Part shown: piece by piece, positions 16,866 to 26,389 of the stretch
Position numbering within the stretch: the first letter of the stretch is position 1
Layout of the letters: every line of letters starts with the position of its first letter
Assembly: GCF_014650675.1 (NCBI RefSeq)
Contig: NZ_BMVK01000003.1
Coordinates: forward strand, 620,001 to 684,000
Direction: 5' to 3'
DNA: 64,000 nt
Source of the DNA: Streptomyces anulatus
GTDB taxonomy: Bacteria; Actinomycetota; Actinomycetes; Streptomycetales; Streptomycetaceae
The notes under the pieces: generated by a model
Seen by the model: only the letters and a program-made list of their open reading frames with translations
Told to the model about the DNA's origin: nothing
Databases searched by the model: none
Program-made: the position numbers and the translations under genes

Positions 16866-19504
16866 CACCGGTCGTCCTCCCTGAACTCGGCGTGGACGGA
16901 GGGCTCGGCGCGGTCGGCGTCGGTCCGGGTGCTGCCGCCGGTGCTCTGCCGGGGCAGGACCGTGTCGACGACGCCCATCCGCAGCGGGGTGAGCCGGATC
17001 AGCCCCGCGTACCGCCCGGAGGAGGTCCACAGCGCCTCCTCGACCGGCGAACCGCTCTTGCGCCAGGCGGCCTCGATCTCGCCCTGGAGGGTGCCCGGGG
17101 CGAACCGGATCCACAGGGCGGCCCCCGGGTCGCGGCTGAGGAGTGCCCCCTGTTCCGGCGAGGACAACTGGACGACGGCCCCCCGGTCCGCCTCCCGGCC
17201 CACCAGCTCGGCGACCCGGAGCGAATCGGTGCCCAGCAGCCCGGCGGCCGTGGTGCGGGCCCGGTGGTCGGCCGGGTACGGCGGCGGGGCCAGCACCCCG
17301 TAGTGCCACAGGTGGTGGCGGGCGGCCGACAGCAGTTCGCGGACCCGCTGCTCGGTCCGGGCGAGCGCGAGCGCCCCGGCCTGACCGCGTTCGACGGCGC
17401 CCCAGTAGGGGGCCATGGCGGCCATCGCGGTGTTGCGGAGGTCCCCGGCGAGGGTGGCGACCAGGTCCGGCCCGCCCTCACCGATCTCCCGGTCGAGCCA
17501 GCGCGGCGCGTGGTCGCCCTCGCCGCTCTCCCACGGGGCGTCGTCGGGACCGGCGGGGTACGCGGCCGGGGAGGGCACGCCGTACGGAGCGGGGTCCCCG
17601 CCGTACCGGTCGTCGTCCCGGCCGGCGTCGTGATCGCCGTTCCGGTCCGGGGTGTTGTCCCAGGCGTAGGCGGCGGCCCAGTCGCCGTCGTCCGCGTCCC
17701 CGTCGGCGGCGCCGGACTCCGGGGTCTCCAGCGCGGAGGGCGCGGAGAGCCAGTCGTCGTCCTCGTACGGACCGGAACCGCCCGTCCCGGCCGGGGCGAG
17801 GGGCTCCGGTGCGGCCTGGGCGTCGGCGGCGGCCGCGGTCGCCCGCAGCATCCCGGCGACCGAACGCGCGGCGTCCGCGCAGTACAGCCGTTCCTCCGCC
17901 GCCCAGTGCTCGCGGACCAGTTCCGCCAGCAGGTCGTCGAGCCCGTCCAGCGCCGTGCGCAGCGCCGTCGTGCCGCGCCCGGCGGCCCAGGAGTCGGCGG
18001 CGTCCCGCCAGAGCCTGCGGACCGCCTCGGCGGTGAGGCCGAGCCCGACGATCAGCCCGGTCCCGCCGAGCCAGAGCGGCGGGTCGGCGGCGTACGCGAC
18101 CGCCGCCCCGGCCACCGCTCCGGCGACGGCGGCGACCCGGGGGCCCGTCGTCCACCGGGCGGCGCGCCGGCCCGTGCGCAGCCGGTTCGCGCCCAGCAGC
18201 GCGACGACCACGAACAGCACCGGCACCACCAGCGCCGCCAGGACGGCGGGCCACTGCCACAGGCCGCCCAGCAGCCCCGCCGCGCCCGCCATCAGCAGCA
18301 CCGCGCCCGGCGTGCGCGGGGGCGCGGCGTACTCGGTGGCGGAACCGCGGGTGACCGACTCCTCGGAGTGGTCGGCGAGCCGGTGCAGCAGCGCGGTGCC
18401 CGGCACCGGCTCGACCCGGCCGGCCAGCGCGGTGAAGTGCTGGGCCACCGAACGCAGCGCGAGCCCGTCGCCGAGGAGGGTGCCCGCCAGTTCGCGGAGC
18501 CCCTCGCCGACGCGTTCCCCCGCACGGTCGGCCGTCGGCACCCGCAGTCCGAGCGCGCCGAGCCGGGCGGTGGCCTCCGCGGTGGGCGCCGCCGCTCCGC
18601 CGCCGCCCTGGAGGGCCCGCTCCACCAGGGCGCGGAACCCGTCCAGGTCCTCGCGGGCCTGGTGCAGATCCGCCTCCAGGGCGTCGCGCCGGGCGGGGTG
18701 CAGCAGGCCGGGGAAGGAGCGCAGCGCGACGAGGTCCTCGTCCGCGCGGTCCAGGGATTCCGCGCACGTCCGGTGCGCGAGGTTCGCCTGGCCGTCCGGC
18801 CGCCGGTGCCCCTGGCCCCGGCTGTCGCGTCCCGTCACGAGGGCGCGCAGCGGTTCGGGCAGCCGGGAGTCCGGGACGATGTCGACCGGGTCGCCCGCCC
18901 CGGTGTCCTCGCCCGCGAACCGGGTCAGCGCGTCGCGCCAGGCCCGGTCCCTGACCTCCGTCGGCAGGTCCTGCTCCAGCAGCCGGATCCCGGGGGCGGC
19001 GATGGAGTCGGGGAGCTTCCGCAGGTTCTCCAGGACCCGGACGAAGACGTCCGGGACCGACAGGAGGTCCACCAGCACGGCCAGCGACGCGGGGTCGTCC
19101 GGCTCCCGCCGGTCCAGGGCGGTGCGGGCGGACCGCAGGTCACCGGCCCACACCAGGCCGGTCGTGGAGGCCCGCAGGGTCGTGGGCCGCACCAGCCGGC
19201 GGTCGGGGAGATACGCCTCCTCCCCGCCGGCGTAGGAACCGGGGGAGCTGCCCACCAGCAGTACCAGGATGCGGGTCTCGCCCACCGCCCGGTAGCCGGA
19301 GAGCAGTTCGTACTGGAGCTGGTGGTCGGTCAGCCCGGCCGGGGTGTCGGTGACCAGGAACAACGGGTAGTCCGGTTCCGGCAGTCCGGCCCGGCCCAGC
19401 TGCTCGGCCACCCGGTCGCGCACGGCCTGCGTGGTGGCCAGGGCCGCGGCCCCGGCGCGCAGGTCGAGACGGACCACGGCGGTGGCGTCCTCGGGAGAGG
19501 TCAC
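16862..19504 (-). CDS. Large membrane protein of the tubulin/GTPase cluster, function unknown
   Basis: An 880-aa protein I do not recognise. The N-terminal 200 residues look like an alpha/beta domain (PLFLVTDTPAG, ETRILVLLVGSSPGS). A helical middle follows, then four hydrophobic segments around residues 395-490 that can form two membrane hairpins. Next come a helical stretch, an acidic Asp/Gly/Tyr-rich linker (about 590-670) and a final globular part. Overlaps of 4 nt with the tubulin-like gene upstream (GTGA, start GTG 19504) and the GTPase gene downstream say it is made in step with them. It may be the membrane platform of the complex; that is inference from position and topology only. Confidence 0.7.
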   Translation of the reverse strand: MTSPEDATAVVRLDLRAGAAALATTQAVRDRVAEQLGRAGLPEPDYPLFLVTDTPAGLTDHQLQYELLSGYRAVGETRILVLLVGSSPGSYAGGEEAYLPDRRLVRPTTLRASTTGLVWAGDLRSARTALDRREPDDPASLAVLVDLLSVPDVFVRVLENLRKLPDSIAAPGIRLLEQDLPTEVRDRAWRDALTRFAGEDTGAGDPVDIVPDSRLPEPLRALVTGRDSRGQGHRRPDGQANLAHRTCAESLDRADEDLVALRSFPGLLHPARRDALEADLHQAREDLDGFRALVERALQGGGGAAAPTAEATARLGALGLRVPTADRAGERVGEGLRELAGTLLGDGLALRSVAQHFTALAGRVEPVPGTALLHRLADHSEESVTRGSATEYAAPPRTPGAVLLMAGAAGLLGGLWQWPAVLAALVVPVLFVVVALLGANRLRTGRRAARWTTGPRVAAVAGAVAGAAVAYAADPPLWLGGTGLIVGLGLTAEAVRRLWRDAADSWAAGRGTTALRTALDGLDDLLAELVREHWAAEERLYCADAARSVAGMLRATAAAADAQAAPEPLAPAGTGGSGPYEDDDWLSAPSALETPESGAADGDADDGDWAAAYAWDNTPDRNGDHDAGRDDDRYGGDPAPYGVPSPAAYPAGPDDAPWESGEGDHAPRWLDREIGEGGPDLVATLAGDLRNTAMAAMAPYWGAVERGQAGALALARTEQRVRELLSAARHHLWHYGVLAPPPYPADHRARTTAAGLLGTDSLRVAELVGREADRGAVVQLSSPEQGALLSRDPGAALWIRFAPGTLQGEIEAAWRKSGSPVEEALWTSSGRYAGLIRLTPLRMGVVDTVLPRQSTGGSTRTDADRAEPSVHAEFREDDRW

Positions 19505-22500
19505 TGCGGGCCCCCGTTCCGGAAGGAGCGCCCCGCGGCGTCCTCGTCCGTGTCCCAGCCGTCGCCGTCCCAGCCGCTCGCGGCCGGGCGGCGGACCGGC
19601 GGTTTGTCCTGCTCCCCGAACCCGTCCGGGCCGTCGACGTCCCTGCCGCCGTCGCCGCCGCCCCGAGCGCCGGCGGGCTCGTCCCCGCCGAACCGGTCGT
19701 CGCCGGGCGGCCGGGTGTCCGTGAACCGGTCGTCGCCGGCCCGGGAGTCCGTGTACGAGTCGGTGAACCGCTCGTCCCGGGGCCGCTCGTCCCGGGGGCG
19801 CTCCTCCGCGAACCGCTCCTCCGCGAACCGATCGTCCCGGCGTCCTTCGCCCCGGGCCGGCCGGTCGTCGCGCGAGGCGTCCGGACCGTACCGCTCCTCC
19901 CCGTACCGCTCCTCCCCGTACCGCTCCTCCCCGTACCGGGCGCCCGTGTGCCGGGTGTCCGTGTGCCGGGACTCGCCGTCGTACCGCTCCTCCGCGTCGT
20001 ACGGGGCCGATCGGGGCGCCGAGCGCGGACCGGGCAGGGTGTCGTCGCCCGGCCGCTCGTCGGTGCTCGGGGCCGATGTGCCCCAGTCCTCGTCGTCCTC
20101 CACGACGCGCCGGCGCTCCGGCGCGGTCCGGGAGGGGGGCGGCTGCGGGACGCCGCCGCGTACGTGTTCCAGCAGGGTGCGCAGCGTGGGCTGGATCGCG
20201 CGCTGGTCGCCGAACTCCACGTCCAGGGCCGCGGGCAGGGTCTCCGCCCAGAACTCCCACAGCGGCCGGATCCAGCCGTCCACGCGCCGGCCGCCGCGCT
20301 CCCGGCGCTCCTCCAGCAGCTCCAGCTGGCGCGGGGCGATGCGCTCGACGAGCTCGACGAACATCGGGTGCGGTTCGGTGCCCGCCCGGCCGAGCCCGAG
20401 GGGCTGGGCGCCCATCAGCTTGCGGCAGTAGTCCTCCACGGTCCGCTCGTCGTCCAGCACCGTCCAGCGTTCGTAGGAGCGCAGCAGCTCCGACCAGCTG
20501 GAGATGCCGCCCGGGAAGTCCCCGAGCCGCAGCCGTACGCCGGGGACGCTCGCCCCCTTCTCCGGGAACAGCCGCAGCCGCACCCGCGAGGGCGAGGCGG
20601 TCTCGCCGTCCAGGATGTCGACCTGGCCGTTCCACATGCAGCACAGCAGACGGTGCAGGATCGTGCGCCGGTCCTCCTCGCTGCTGACCATCCAGTCGTC
20701 CTCGAAGCCGAGGCGCTGCCGCCAGCGCAGCACGTCGTGGGCCTGCTCGTCGTCCTTGGCCCTGGCCCACTGGCGCAACACCTTGCGGGCCTCGGGCACC
20801 TGGGTGAGGCTCATCTCGCTGCGGAAGAGGACCACGGTGATCGAGTCGCTCTCCACCCCCCGGTACTCGACGGAGTTCTTCGCGTCGGACGGCAGCCGCA
20901 GCGCCTTGGCGAGGTACTCCTGCACCTCCTCCGCCGCCTGGACCCGCGGGTGGGTGACCAGGACCCGCAGGGGGCCGGTGCCCTCCGGGGTGAAGCCGAC
21001 CGGCAGCAGACCGGCGAGCTTGCGGCTGAACAGGTCGAGCGCTTCCTTGCTGACCTGCTCGGTGGCCTCCGCGTCACCGGCGGCGGCCGCCAGCAGGGTG
21101 CTCATCGAGGGCAGCAGGGGCCGCTCCTCCAACTGCGCCCCGCTCTCGGCGAAGAGCCGGGTGATCCGCCCCTCCAGCCGGGCCTTGACGGCCCCGACCG
21201 CCCCGTCGGGGTTGCGGTGGCTCCGCCCGTGCACCTCGCGCCAGGTGTCCCCGTCGATGAGCCGCAGCAGCAGCGACGCCTCGTCGTCGCTCTCGCGGAG
21301 GCCCTCGCCGCGGACGAGCCGGGCCACGACGTCCTCGTAGAAGTGGTTGAGGCTGCGCTGCGGCGGCAGGAGGTAGGAGATGCCGGTGCGCTCCGCGTAC
21401 AGCTCCAGGCCCTTCTGCTCGGCGGACTTGCGCTCCTGGCCGGCGTGTTTGCGGAAGGCGTTCACCAGGCGCGCCAGGTCGGTGCCCGCCGTGTCCGCCT
21501 GCGACTGCCAGCGCTGCTGCTGCTCCCGCCACGCCTCGTGCCACACGGCCCGGGAGCGCCAGCGGTACCAGCTGTCCTGGGCCTGGAGGGCGGCCCGTAC
21601 GTCGTCGTCACCCCACCGGGCCGGGGACATTCCGGCGATGCGGCCCTTGATCCTGGGGGTCTTCGGCGGCTGGTCGGTGACGCCCGGGGGCCGCTTCGGG
21701 GAGCGGGAGCGGGCGGTGAGCATGCCGAGGAACCCGAGCCGGGTGATCTCGTCCTCGCTGTCCGGTACGCCCCTGACGAGGCGTTCGGCGAGGAACGGGT
21801 CGACGCTCTGCAGGAGCTTCTCGATCGCCGGGCGGGGGCTGAACCGGCCCGCCATCGCGGCGGCCTGCCGGTCGGCGATGGACTGGAGCTCGGACAGCAG
21901 GCGCTGCATGTCCCCGATCCGGTTGTTGAGCGCCTCCTCGATCGCCCGGCCGCCGCGCGGCAGCGGCTGCGGGTCCTCGACGGGCAACTGCTTGCGTTCC
22001 CACAGCTCTTCGAGCTGGGAGTCGGCGAACAGCTGCCGGACCAGCGGCACGGTGTCGTCCTTCGCCGGGTTGCGCGGGCGTTCCACCAGTTCGGTGACCG
22101 CGACCCGCAGCAGCCGCCCGGCCACCAGGTCGGCCAGCTGGTCCATGGGCGCGGTCATCGAGGCGACCAGGCTGGTGGACACGCCCTGCCGGCCGATGCC
22201 GGTGGGGGACAGGGCGCTGCGCTGCACGCCCCGGTTGATGAAGCTAGCGGCGAAGGTCTGGAAGTCGTCGTCGCCGGCCATCGCCCGGCCCTGGGCCCGG
22301 CTGTCGCCCAGTTCGGTGCCGATCAGCGACATCACCAGCGACACGATGGAGCGGCGCAGGTCGTCCTGGCGGATGCCCGCGGTCGGGCTGAAGAGGAACG
22401 CGGTCGGCAGGATCCCGGTGCGCAGCCGGACCGGGGTGGTGCCCGGGTAGCGGATGCCGAGGCCGGTCTCCTGGTCGAGGTCGCCGATCTCCGCCCCGGC

Positions 22501-23295
22501 GGTCGGCGCGTTCTGCCCGTCGACCAGCCGGAACAGGTCGACGAGCGAGCGGGCGGCGTTCAGCTCCGCCTCGCGCCCGCCACCGGTGGAGGCGGGGAAC
22601 GAGGACGGCATGACGACCAGCGGGTAGATCTTCACGCCGTTGAAACGGCGCATCTTGAACGCCTGGTTGATCAGGTGCAGATAGTCCAGGAAGATCCCGG
22701 CCCCGGTGCCGCCGGCGACCGAGAACGCGACGAAGACATCGCAGCCGGTGACCCGGCCGCCGCCCAGTTCGCTCAGCTCGCCCGCGGACTTGGCGATGGC
22801 GTCGATCGCCTGGAGAAGGGGTTCCAGGACCGGCTGGAGGGAGTGCCGCAGCGTGGCGAAGAGCGCGGCGCGCCCCACCGTGGGGAGTTGGCCCGCGCCG
22901 TTGTGCAGCGGGGTGACGCGCGGTTCGCCGTCGCGCGAGGGCAGCCAGCCCGCGACCTCGTCGCGCAGGCTGGCCCGCAGCATCTGCGTCACCTCCGGCG
23001 AACTGTCGAAGTTCGGCAGGAGGTTGTGGGTGGCCCGCGAGGTGCGGGCGTACGCCGCGCGCAGTGAGGAGTCCACATTGAACTGGGGCAGCCGCTGGAG
23101 GTCGGACTCGCTGAAGTCCGCGTACACGAACTGCAGGCAGTCGGGCAGTTGGTAGGGGGCGAGGCCGCCGATGTGCTGCAGAGCGGTGCCGTCGGGGCCG
23201 CACAGGTCGACGCGCAGCTTGCGTTCCAGTTCGGCGCCGACGAGGCCGCCGGTGCCGCCCAGGCCGACGAAGAGCATCGGCTGGAAGATCTTCAT
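19501..23295 (-). CDS. Tubulin-like domain protein
   Basis: A 1264-aa protein of the tubulin-like family. The phosphate-binding loops are clear: GLGGTGG at residues 11-17 and the tubulin/FtsZ signature-type loop AGGTGAG at 194-200, followed by FLDYLHLINQAF. The middle (about 400-1050) is helical and unique to the large tubulin-like proteins. The last 200 residues are disordered and highly charged, with RYGEE units, RDERP units and many Arg/Asp/Glu. The ATG start has a GGAGG site 6 bases upstream. The family probably binds GTP and may polymerise. It overlaps the 880-aa gene by 4 nt. Confidence 0.85.
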   Translation of the reverse strand: MKIFQPMLFVGLGGTGGLVGAELERKLRVDLCGPDGTALQHIGGLAPYQLPDCLQFVYADFSESDLQRLPQFNVDSSLRAAYARTSRATHNLLPNFDSSPEVTQMLRASLRDEVAGWLPSRDGEPRVTPLHNGAGQLPTVGRAALFATLRHSLQPVLEPLLQAIDAIAKSAGELSELGGGRVTGCDVFVAFSVAGGTGAGIFLDYLHLINQAFKMRRFNGVKIYPLVVMPSSFPASTGGGREAELNAARSLVDLFRLVDGQNAPTAGAEIGDLDQETGLGIRYPGTTPVRLRTGILPTAFLFSPTAGIRQDDLRRSIVSLVMSLIGTELGDSRAQGRAMAGDDDFQTFAASFINRGVQRSALSPTGIGRQGVSTSLVASMTAPMDQLADLVAGRLLRVAVTELVERPRNPAKDDTVPLVRQLFADSQLEELWERKQLPVEDPQPLPRGGRAIEEALNNRIGDMQRLLSELQSIADRQAAAMAGRFSPRPAIEKLLQSVDPFLAERLVRGVPDSEDEITRLGFLGMLTARSRSPKRPPGVTDQPPKTPRIKGRIAGMSPARWGDDDVRAALQAQDSWYRWRSRAVWHEAWREQQQRWQSQADTAGTDLARLVNAFRKHAGQERKSAEQKGLELYAERTGISYLLPPQRSLNHFYEDVVARLVRGEGLRESDDEASLLLRLIDGDTWREVHGRSHRNPDGAVGAVKARLEGRITRLFAESGAQLEERPLLPSMSTLLAAAAGDAEATEQVSKEALDLFSRKLAGLLPVGFTPEGTGPLRVLVTHPRVQAAEEVQEYLAKALRLPSDAKNSVEYRGVESDSITVVLFRSEMSLTQVPEARKVLRQWARAKDDEQAHDVLRWRQRLGFEDDWMVSSEEDRRTILHRLLCCMWNGQVDILDGETASPSRVRLRLFPEKGASVPGVRLRLGDFPGGISSWSELLRSYERWTVLDDERTVEDYCRKLMGAQPLGLGRAGTEPHPMFVELVERIAPRQLELLEERRERGGRRVDGWIRPLWEFWAETLPAALDVEFGDQRAIQPTLRTLLEHVRGGVPQPPPSRTAPERRRVVEDDEDWGTSAPSTDERPGDDTLPGPRSAPRSAPYDAEERYDGESRHTDTRHTGARYGEERYGEERYGEERYGPDASRDDRPARGEGRRDDRFAEERFAEERPRDERPRDERFTDSYTDSRAGDDRFTDTRPPGDDRFGGDEPAGARGGGDGGRDVDGPDGFGEQDKPPVRRPAASGWDGDGWDTDEDAAGRSFRNGGPQ
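19886..19938. repeat. 15-bp tandem repeat inside the tubulin-like gene
   Basis: Three exact copies of CCGTACCGCTCCTCC plus a partial fourth, read on the minus strand as Arg-Tyr-Gly-Glu-Glu units in the disordered tail. Because the unit is a multiple of three, copy number can change without a frameshift. Confidence 0.9.
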
Positions 23296-23348
23296 GGGGT
23301 TCCTCCCGCTTCCGGCCGGGGTGGGGCCGGTTCGTCCATGGGCGTCAC

Positions 23349-23377
23349 CGCACGGCCGCGAGTCTCGCGGCCGTGCG
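23349..23377 (-). terminator. Hairpin between the tubulin-like and vWA genes
   Basis: A perfect 13-bp inverted repeat (CGCACGGCCGCGA / TCGCGGCCGTGCG) with a 3-base loop lies in the 132-bp gap downstream of the vWA gene and upstream of the tubulin-like gene. A second GC-rich inverted region (23380-23427) adjoins it. With no U-tract it may be an actinobacterial-type terminator, an attenuator, or an mRNA processing barrier lowering expression of the downstream block. Confidence 0.65.
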
Positions 23378-23427
23378 GCCCGCCGGGGCCTGCGGCGCCG
23401 CCCGCCGGGTGGCGGGCGGCGCGCGCC

Positions 23428-25704
23428 TCACAGGTAGTCGTCGCTCCCGCCGGTCGTGCTCACCGGGTCGGGCCGCCCGGGGGCGGTGGTGCGTACGGAG
23501 TCCTCGCCGAGGGCGAGACTCAGCCGGTCGGTGAGTTCGACCCGGCCGGTCGCCGTGAGCCGCTCCCGGGTGCGGCCGCCGTGTCTGCGCAGCACCGCGC
23601 CGCCCTCGGGGCTGCGCTGCACGGCGTACCGGCCGTTGGTGCGCCGTTCGATGCGCGGGTTGCTGTGCGCCTCGGCGATGTCGAACGCGTACCACTGCTT
23701 CTGGCCGTGTCCGGCCGTGTGGACGCCGAGCACGTCGCCGTCCTCGGAGAGCAGGTGGAGCGTCAGCCCGTGCGGGTCGCGGCGGCCCCGCCGCTGCCGG
23801 AGCCAGGCCAGCGCCACCAGGACGCCGACGACGATCAGCGCGACGGCGCCGACCAGCACCCACCAGTACCGGTCCAGCAGGCTGGGTTCGGGGGTGACCT
23901 GGACGGACAGCGGGGTGCGCACCAGGGTGCGGTCGCCGTCGGTGGCGTCCTGGACGGTGACGGTGCCGCCGATGCCGAGCGGGCCGTCGTCGAGCCGCCC
24001 GGCGAAGGACTTCTCCGGTCCGATCCCGAGCCTGATCTCGTGGGTGGAGGACGCGCCGGGCTTCACCACGATCTCGGCGGGGCTCACGGTGAGGAGCCCG
24101 GCCCGGACGTCCGTGAGGGACAGCTTCAGGGTGTGCGGGGCGTTGGTGGTGTTGGTGACGGAGAGGTTGGCGGTGACCGTGTCGCCGGGGTGGCCGTCGC
24201 CGCGGACCGGGCCGAGGGCCGTGGTGACGGGCAGGGCCCCGGGGGCGACCTGGCCGCCCTCGCTGCGGGTGTCGGCGCTGAGCCCGGACGCGGTGAGGGT
24301 GCCGCTGACCTTCAGGGCGCCGTCGGCGCTCTTCGGGACGGTGACCGTGCCGCTGAAGGAGCCGTCGCTCCTCGTGGGGTCGGGCCCCTCGCCGTCGTCG
24401 GCGAGCCGCAGGGGCAGCGGGGAGAAGCCGTCGCCGGTGAGTTCGCTGCTGACCTTCAGCCCGGCGTAGTCGGCCGGGTCCTTGATCTCGTAGCCCTCAC
24501 GGGTCTGGAGCCGCATGGTGACGGTCGCCTTCTGCCCGGCCTGGGGGGAGGGCGGGTCCATCGTGATGGAGCCGCGCAGTTCGCCCTGCCACAGGACGCT
24601 GACGCCGACGGGCAGCGAGCGGTGGCCCTCGGGGGCCTTCACGTCGACCTTCCACCGGCCGGGCACCGGGTCGACGATCTTCAGCGCCTCCACGGTGCCG
24701 CCGCCGCCCGCGAGTTCGAAGGCGGAGTCCTTGAACTTCCCGGTGGTGGGCACCTTGTTGCCGAGCGGGTCGGTGTAGGTGACGGTCACCTCGGGGGAGC
24801 CCTTGTCGACGACGATGCTGCCCACGGTCGCCAGCGGCGAGATGGTGATGGGCAGGGTGGCGGGCGGGCGCTTGCTCGGCCCTGCCTGGTAGCGCAGGCA
24901 GTGCGCGGCGGCGAAGATCTTCTCCAGCACCGGCCCGACGTCCTTGGCCCCGGAGACCTTACGGGCGGTGGGGCGGGCGGACGGCAGGTCGACGCAGCCC
25001 TTCTGGAAGCCGCCCGCGGCGATCTTGTCGAGCTGTTCCTTGTCCGGGGCGGGACCGAAGCCGAGCGGCCAGATCTGGACGTTCTTGGCGGCGGCGTTCT
25101 TCAGCTCCAGCTCCAGCTGCCGCTTCCCCTCGGCCTCGCGGTGCGCCGGGTCCCCGTACTGGGGGCTGCCGGTGACGTCCATCTCCCCGTCGGTGAGCAG
25201 GAACAGCACCCGGGGGACCGACGGATCGGTGCCCGAGCTCAGTTCGTGCACGCCCTGGCGTATCGCGCTCGGGAAGTCGGTCCCGGTGCCCTCGCTCTTC
25301 TTGCGGCTGCGCAGCTTCTCCACGCAGCCCCCGACCGACTCCCGTCCCGCCGCGTCCAGTCGGGTACGGGGGCACACGGGGTCCACCGCCCGCTGGTCGG
25401 CCGACTCGGCGGCGGCGAAGCCGAACACGCTGATGTGGGAGGTCGCCGAGACGTCGCCGAGCGCGATCCGGGCGGCGGCGGCCTTCTCCGCCTTGATGTC
25501 CGCGGGCGCGAGGCTCGCGGACTGGTCCACGGCCACCGCGTAGTTGACGGAGGCGAAGGCGGGCGCGGCGGCCGCGGCCGGCTCCGGATCGGCGGCGGCC
25601 GGTGCGGTCAGGGAGGCGAGCAGGGCCGCACCGGCCAGGACGGCCAGCGCCGCCCGCCCGGCCCGGCCGCTGCCGGCCGGGCCTCTTCTTCGGTCATTTC
25701 GCAC
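23428..25704 (-). CDS. Secreted, membrane-anchored von Willebrand factor A protein
   Basis: A 758-aa protein with a Sec-type signal peptide (about residues 1-38, ending APAAA). The vWA domain has an intact metal site: DQSAS at 60-64, the Thr in GTGTD (142) and TDGE at 171-174. Ig-like beta domains follow (about 280-610), with a single transmembrane helix near 613-635 and a 123-residue cytoplasmic tail. The vWA part should lie outside the membrane and bind a ligand through the metal. The start is GTG 25704, preceded by AAAGGGGA. The tail could pass a signal to the cytosolic tubulin or GTPase proteins; that link is inference from gene order. Confidence 0.85.
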   Translation of the reverse strand: MRNDRRRGPAGSGRAGRAALAVLAGAALLASLTAPAAADPEPAAAAAPAFASVNYAVAVDQSASLAPADIKAEKAAAARIALGDVSATSHISVFGFAAAESADQRAVDPVCPRTRLDAAGRESVGGCVEKLRSRKKSEGTGTDFPSAIRQGVHELSSGTDPSVPRVLFLLTDGEMDVTGSPQYGDPAHREAEGKRQLELELKNAAAKNVQIWPLGFGPAPDKEQLDKIAAGGFQKGCVDLPSARPTARKVSGAKDVGPVLEKIFAAAHCLRYQAGPSKRPPATLPITISPLATVGSIVVDKGSPEVTVTYTDPLGNKVPTTGKFKDSAFELAGGGGTVEALKIVDPVPGRWKVDVKAPEGHRSLPVGVSVLWQGELRGSITMDPPSPQAGQKATVTMRLQTREGYEIKDPADYAGLKVSSELTGDGFSPLPLRLADDGEGPDPTRSDGSFSGTVTVPKSADGALKVSGTLTASGLSADTRSEGGQVAPGALPVTTALGPVRGDGHPGDTVTANLSVTNTTNAPHTLKLSLTDVRAGLLTVSPAEIVVKPGASSTHEIRLGIGPEKSFAGRLDDGPLGIGGTVTVQDATDGDRTLVRTPLSVQVTPEPSLLDRYWWVLVGAVALIVVGVLVALAWLRQRRGRRDPHGLTLHLLSEDGDVLGVHTAGHGQKQWYAFDIAEAHSNPRIERRTNGRYAVQRSPEGGAVLRRHGGRTRERLTATGRVELTDRLSLALGEDSVRTTAPGRPDPVSTTGGSDDYL

Positions 25705-25730
25705 GACCGTCCCCTTTAACTGTCGTTGCC

Positions 25731-25757
25731 GTGTCTGCGTGTCTGCGTGTCTGCGTG
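25731..25757. repeat. 8-bp microsatellite in the leader of the vWA gene
   Basis: GTGTCTGC-type 8-bp units repeat three times just upstream of the vWA start codon, in the 133-bp gap after the PycTM-like gene. The repeat sits where the 5' untranslated region or promoter of the vWA gene should be, so copy number could change expression. Confidence 0.75.
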
Positions 25758-25837
25758 GTGTCGCGAAGCGCTTGTGCGATTACTCTGCGTAGTCGTCGGT
25801 GGTGTGCCCCTGGACGCGGCACACCCGTGCGGGTCGG

Positions 25838-26389
25838 TCAGCGCGCGGCCAGGCTCCAGGCGAGAGCCAGCGCGGCAGCCGGGGCGAGCGTGGCGACCGC
25901 CCACCGGATCGCCCGGTATTTGGCGGACAGGATGGCGCTGACGTCCACGGCCTGGACGAGCAGCCAGCCGACCGGGTCGCGGCCTGCCTCATTGATGCGG
26001 GCGGCCAGCACGTCGTAGTCGAACGGGGCCAGCAGGTCCCCGAAGTAGGTCACCCCTTCCCGGTCGCGGACCGTGCCCGTACGCGGCAGGAGCGCGCGGA
26101 CCAGGGCGGCCACCGCGACCACCCACAGCACGCCCGCGGCGACCAGCGCCAGGTCGCCGGGGCCCCGCCAGTCGGGGGAGCCGTGCCGCCCGATGAGGAA
26201 GGCGGGCAGGGCGAGCGCCCCCGAGAGCAGTACCGCGGCCTTGGAGTCGGCCCGGCCGAGGTCCTCCCGGACGGTGACCAGGAGCCGTTCCGCGATGCGT
26301 TCCCCCGCCCTGTCCGGCCCGTGCTGACCCCCGTCCGGCACCGGCCCGGCCGGGGCGGGGGAAGTCCGTGTGGCTCCGTCGGCGCTCAT
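25838..26389 (-). CDS. PycTM-type Pycsar effector family protein (DUF5706)
   Basis: A 183-aa membrane protein matching the Pycsar transmembrane effector family. An N-terminal amphipathic helix carries RADSKAAVLLSGAL (residues 46-59), the family's conserved D-x-KA signature. Two closely spaced membrane helices (about 50-100), a cytosolic loop with FDYD, and a closing helix follow, the last preceded by LSAKYRAIRWA. In the characterised systems such effectors sense cCMP or cUMP and damage the membrane. Here it is coupled by ATGA overlap to the SPFH-like gene, and a class III cyclase is three genes upstream. I am confident of the family; toxicity and ligand are not shown by the sequence. Confidence 0.85.
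   Translation of the reverse strand: MSADGATRTSPAPAGPVPDGGQHGPDRAGERIAERLLVTVREDLGRADSKAAVLLSGALALPAFLIGRHGSPDWRGPGDLALVAAGVLWVVAVAALVRALLPRTGTVRDREGVTYFGDLLAPFDYDVLAARINEAGRDPVGWLLVQAVDVSAILSAKYRAIRWAVATLAPAAALALAWSLAAR

Noticed and set aside
16832-20431. 1199-residue open frame on the plus strand across the GTPase and 880-aa genes
   Set aside because: Composition is Gly/Arg/Pro-rich from GC-rich antisense reading, and it crosses three coupled minus-strand genes with clear motifs.
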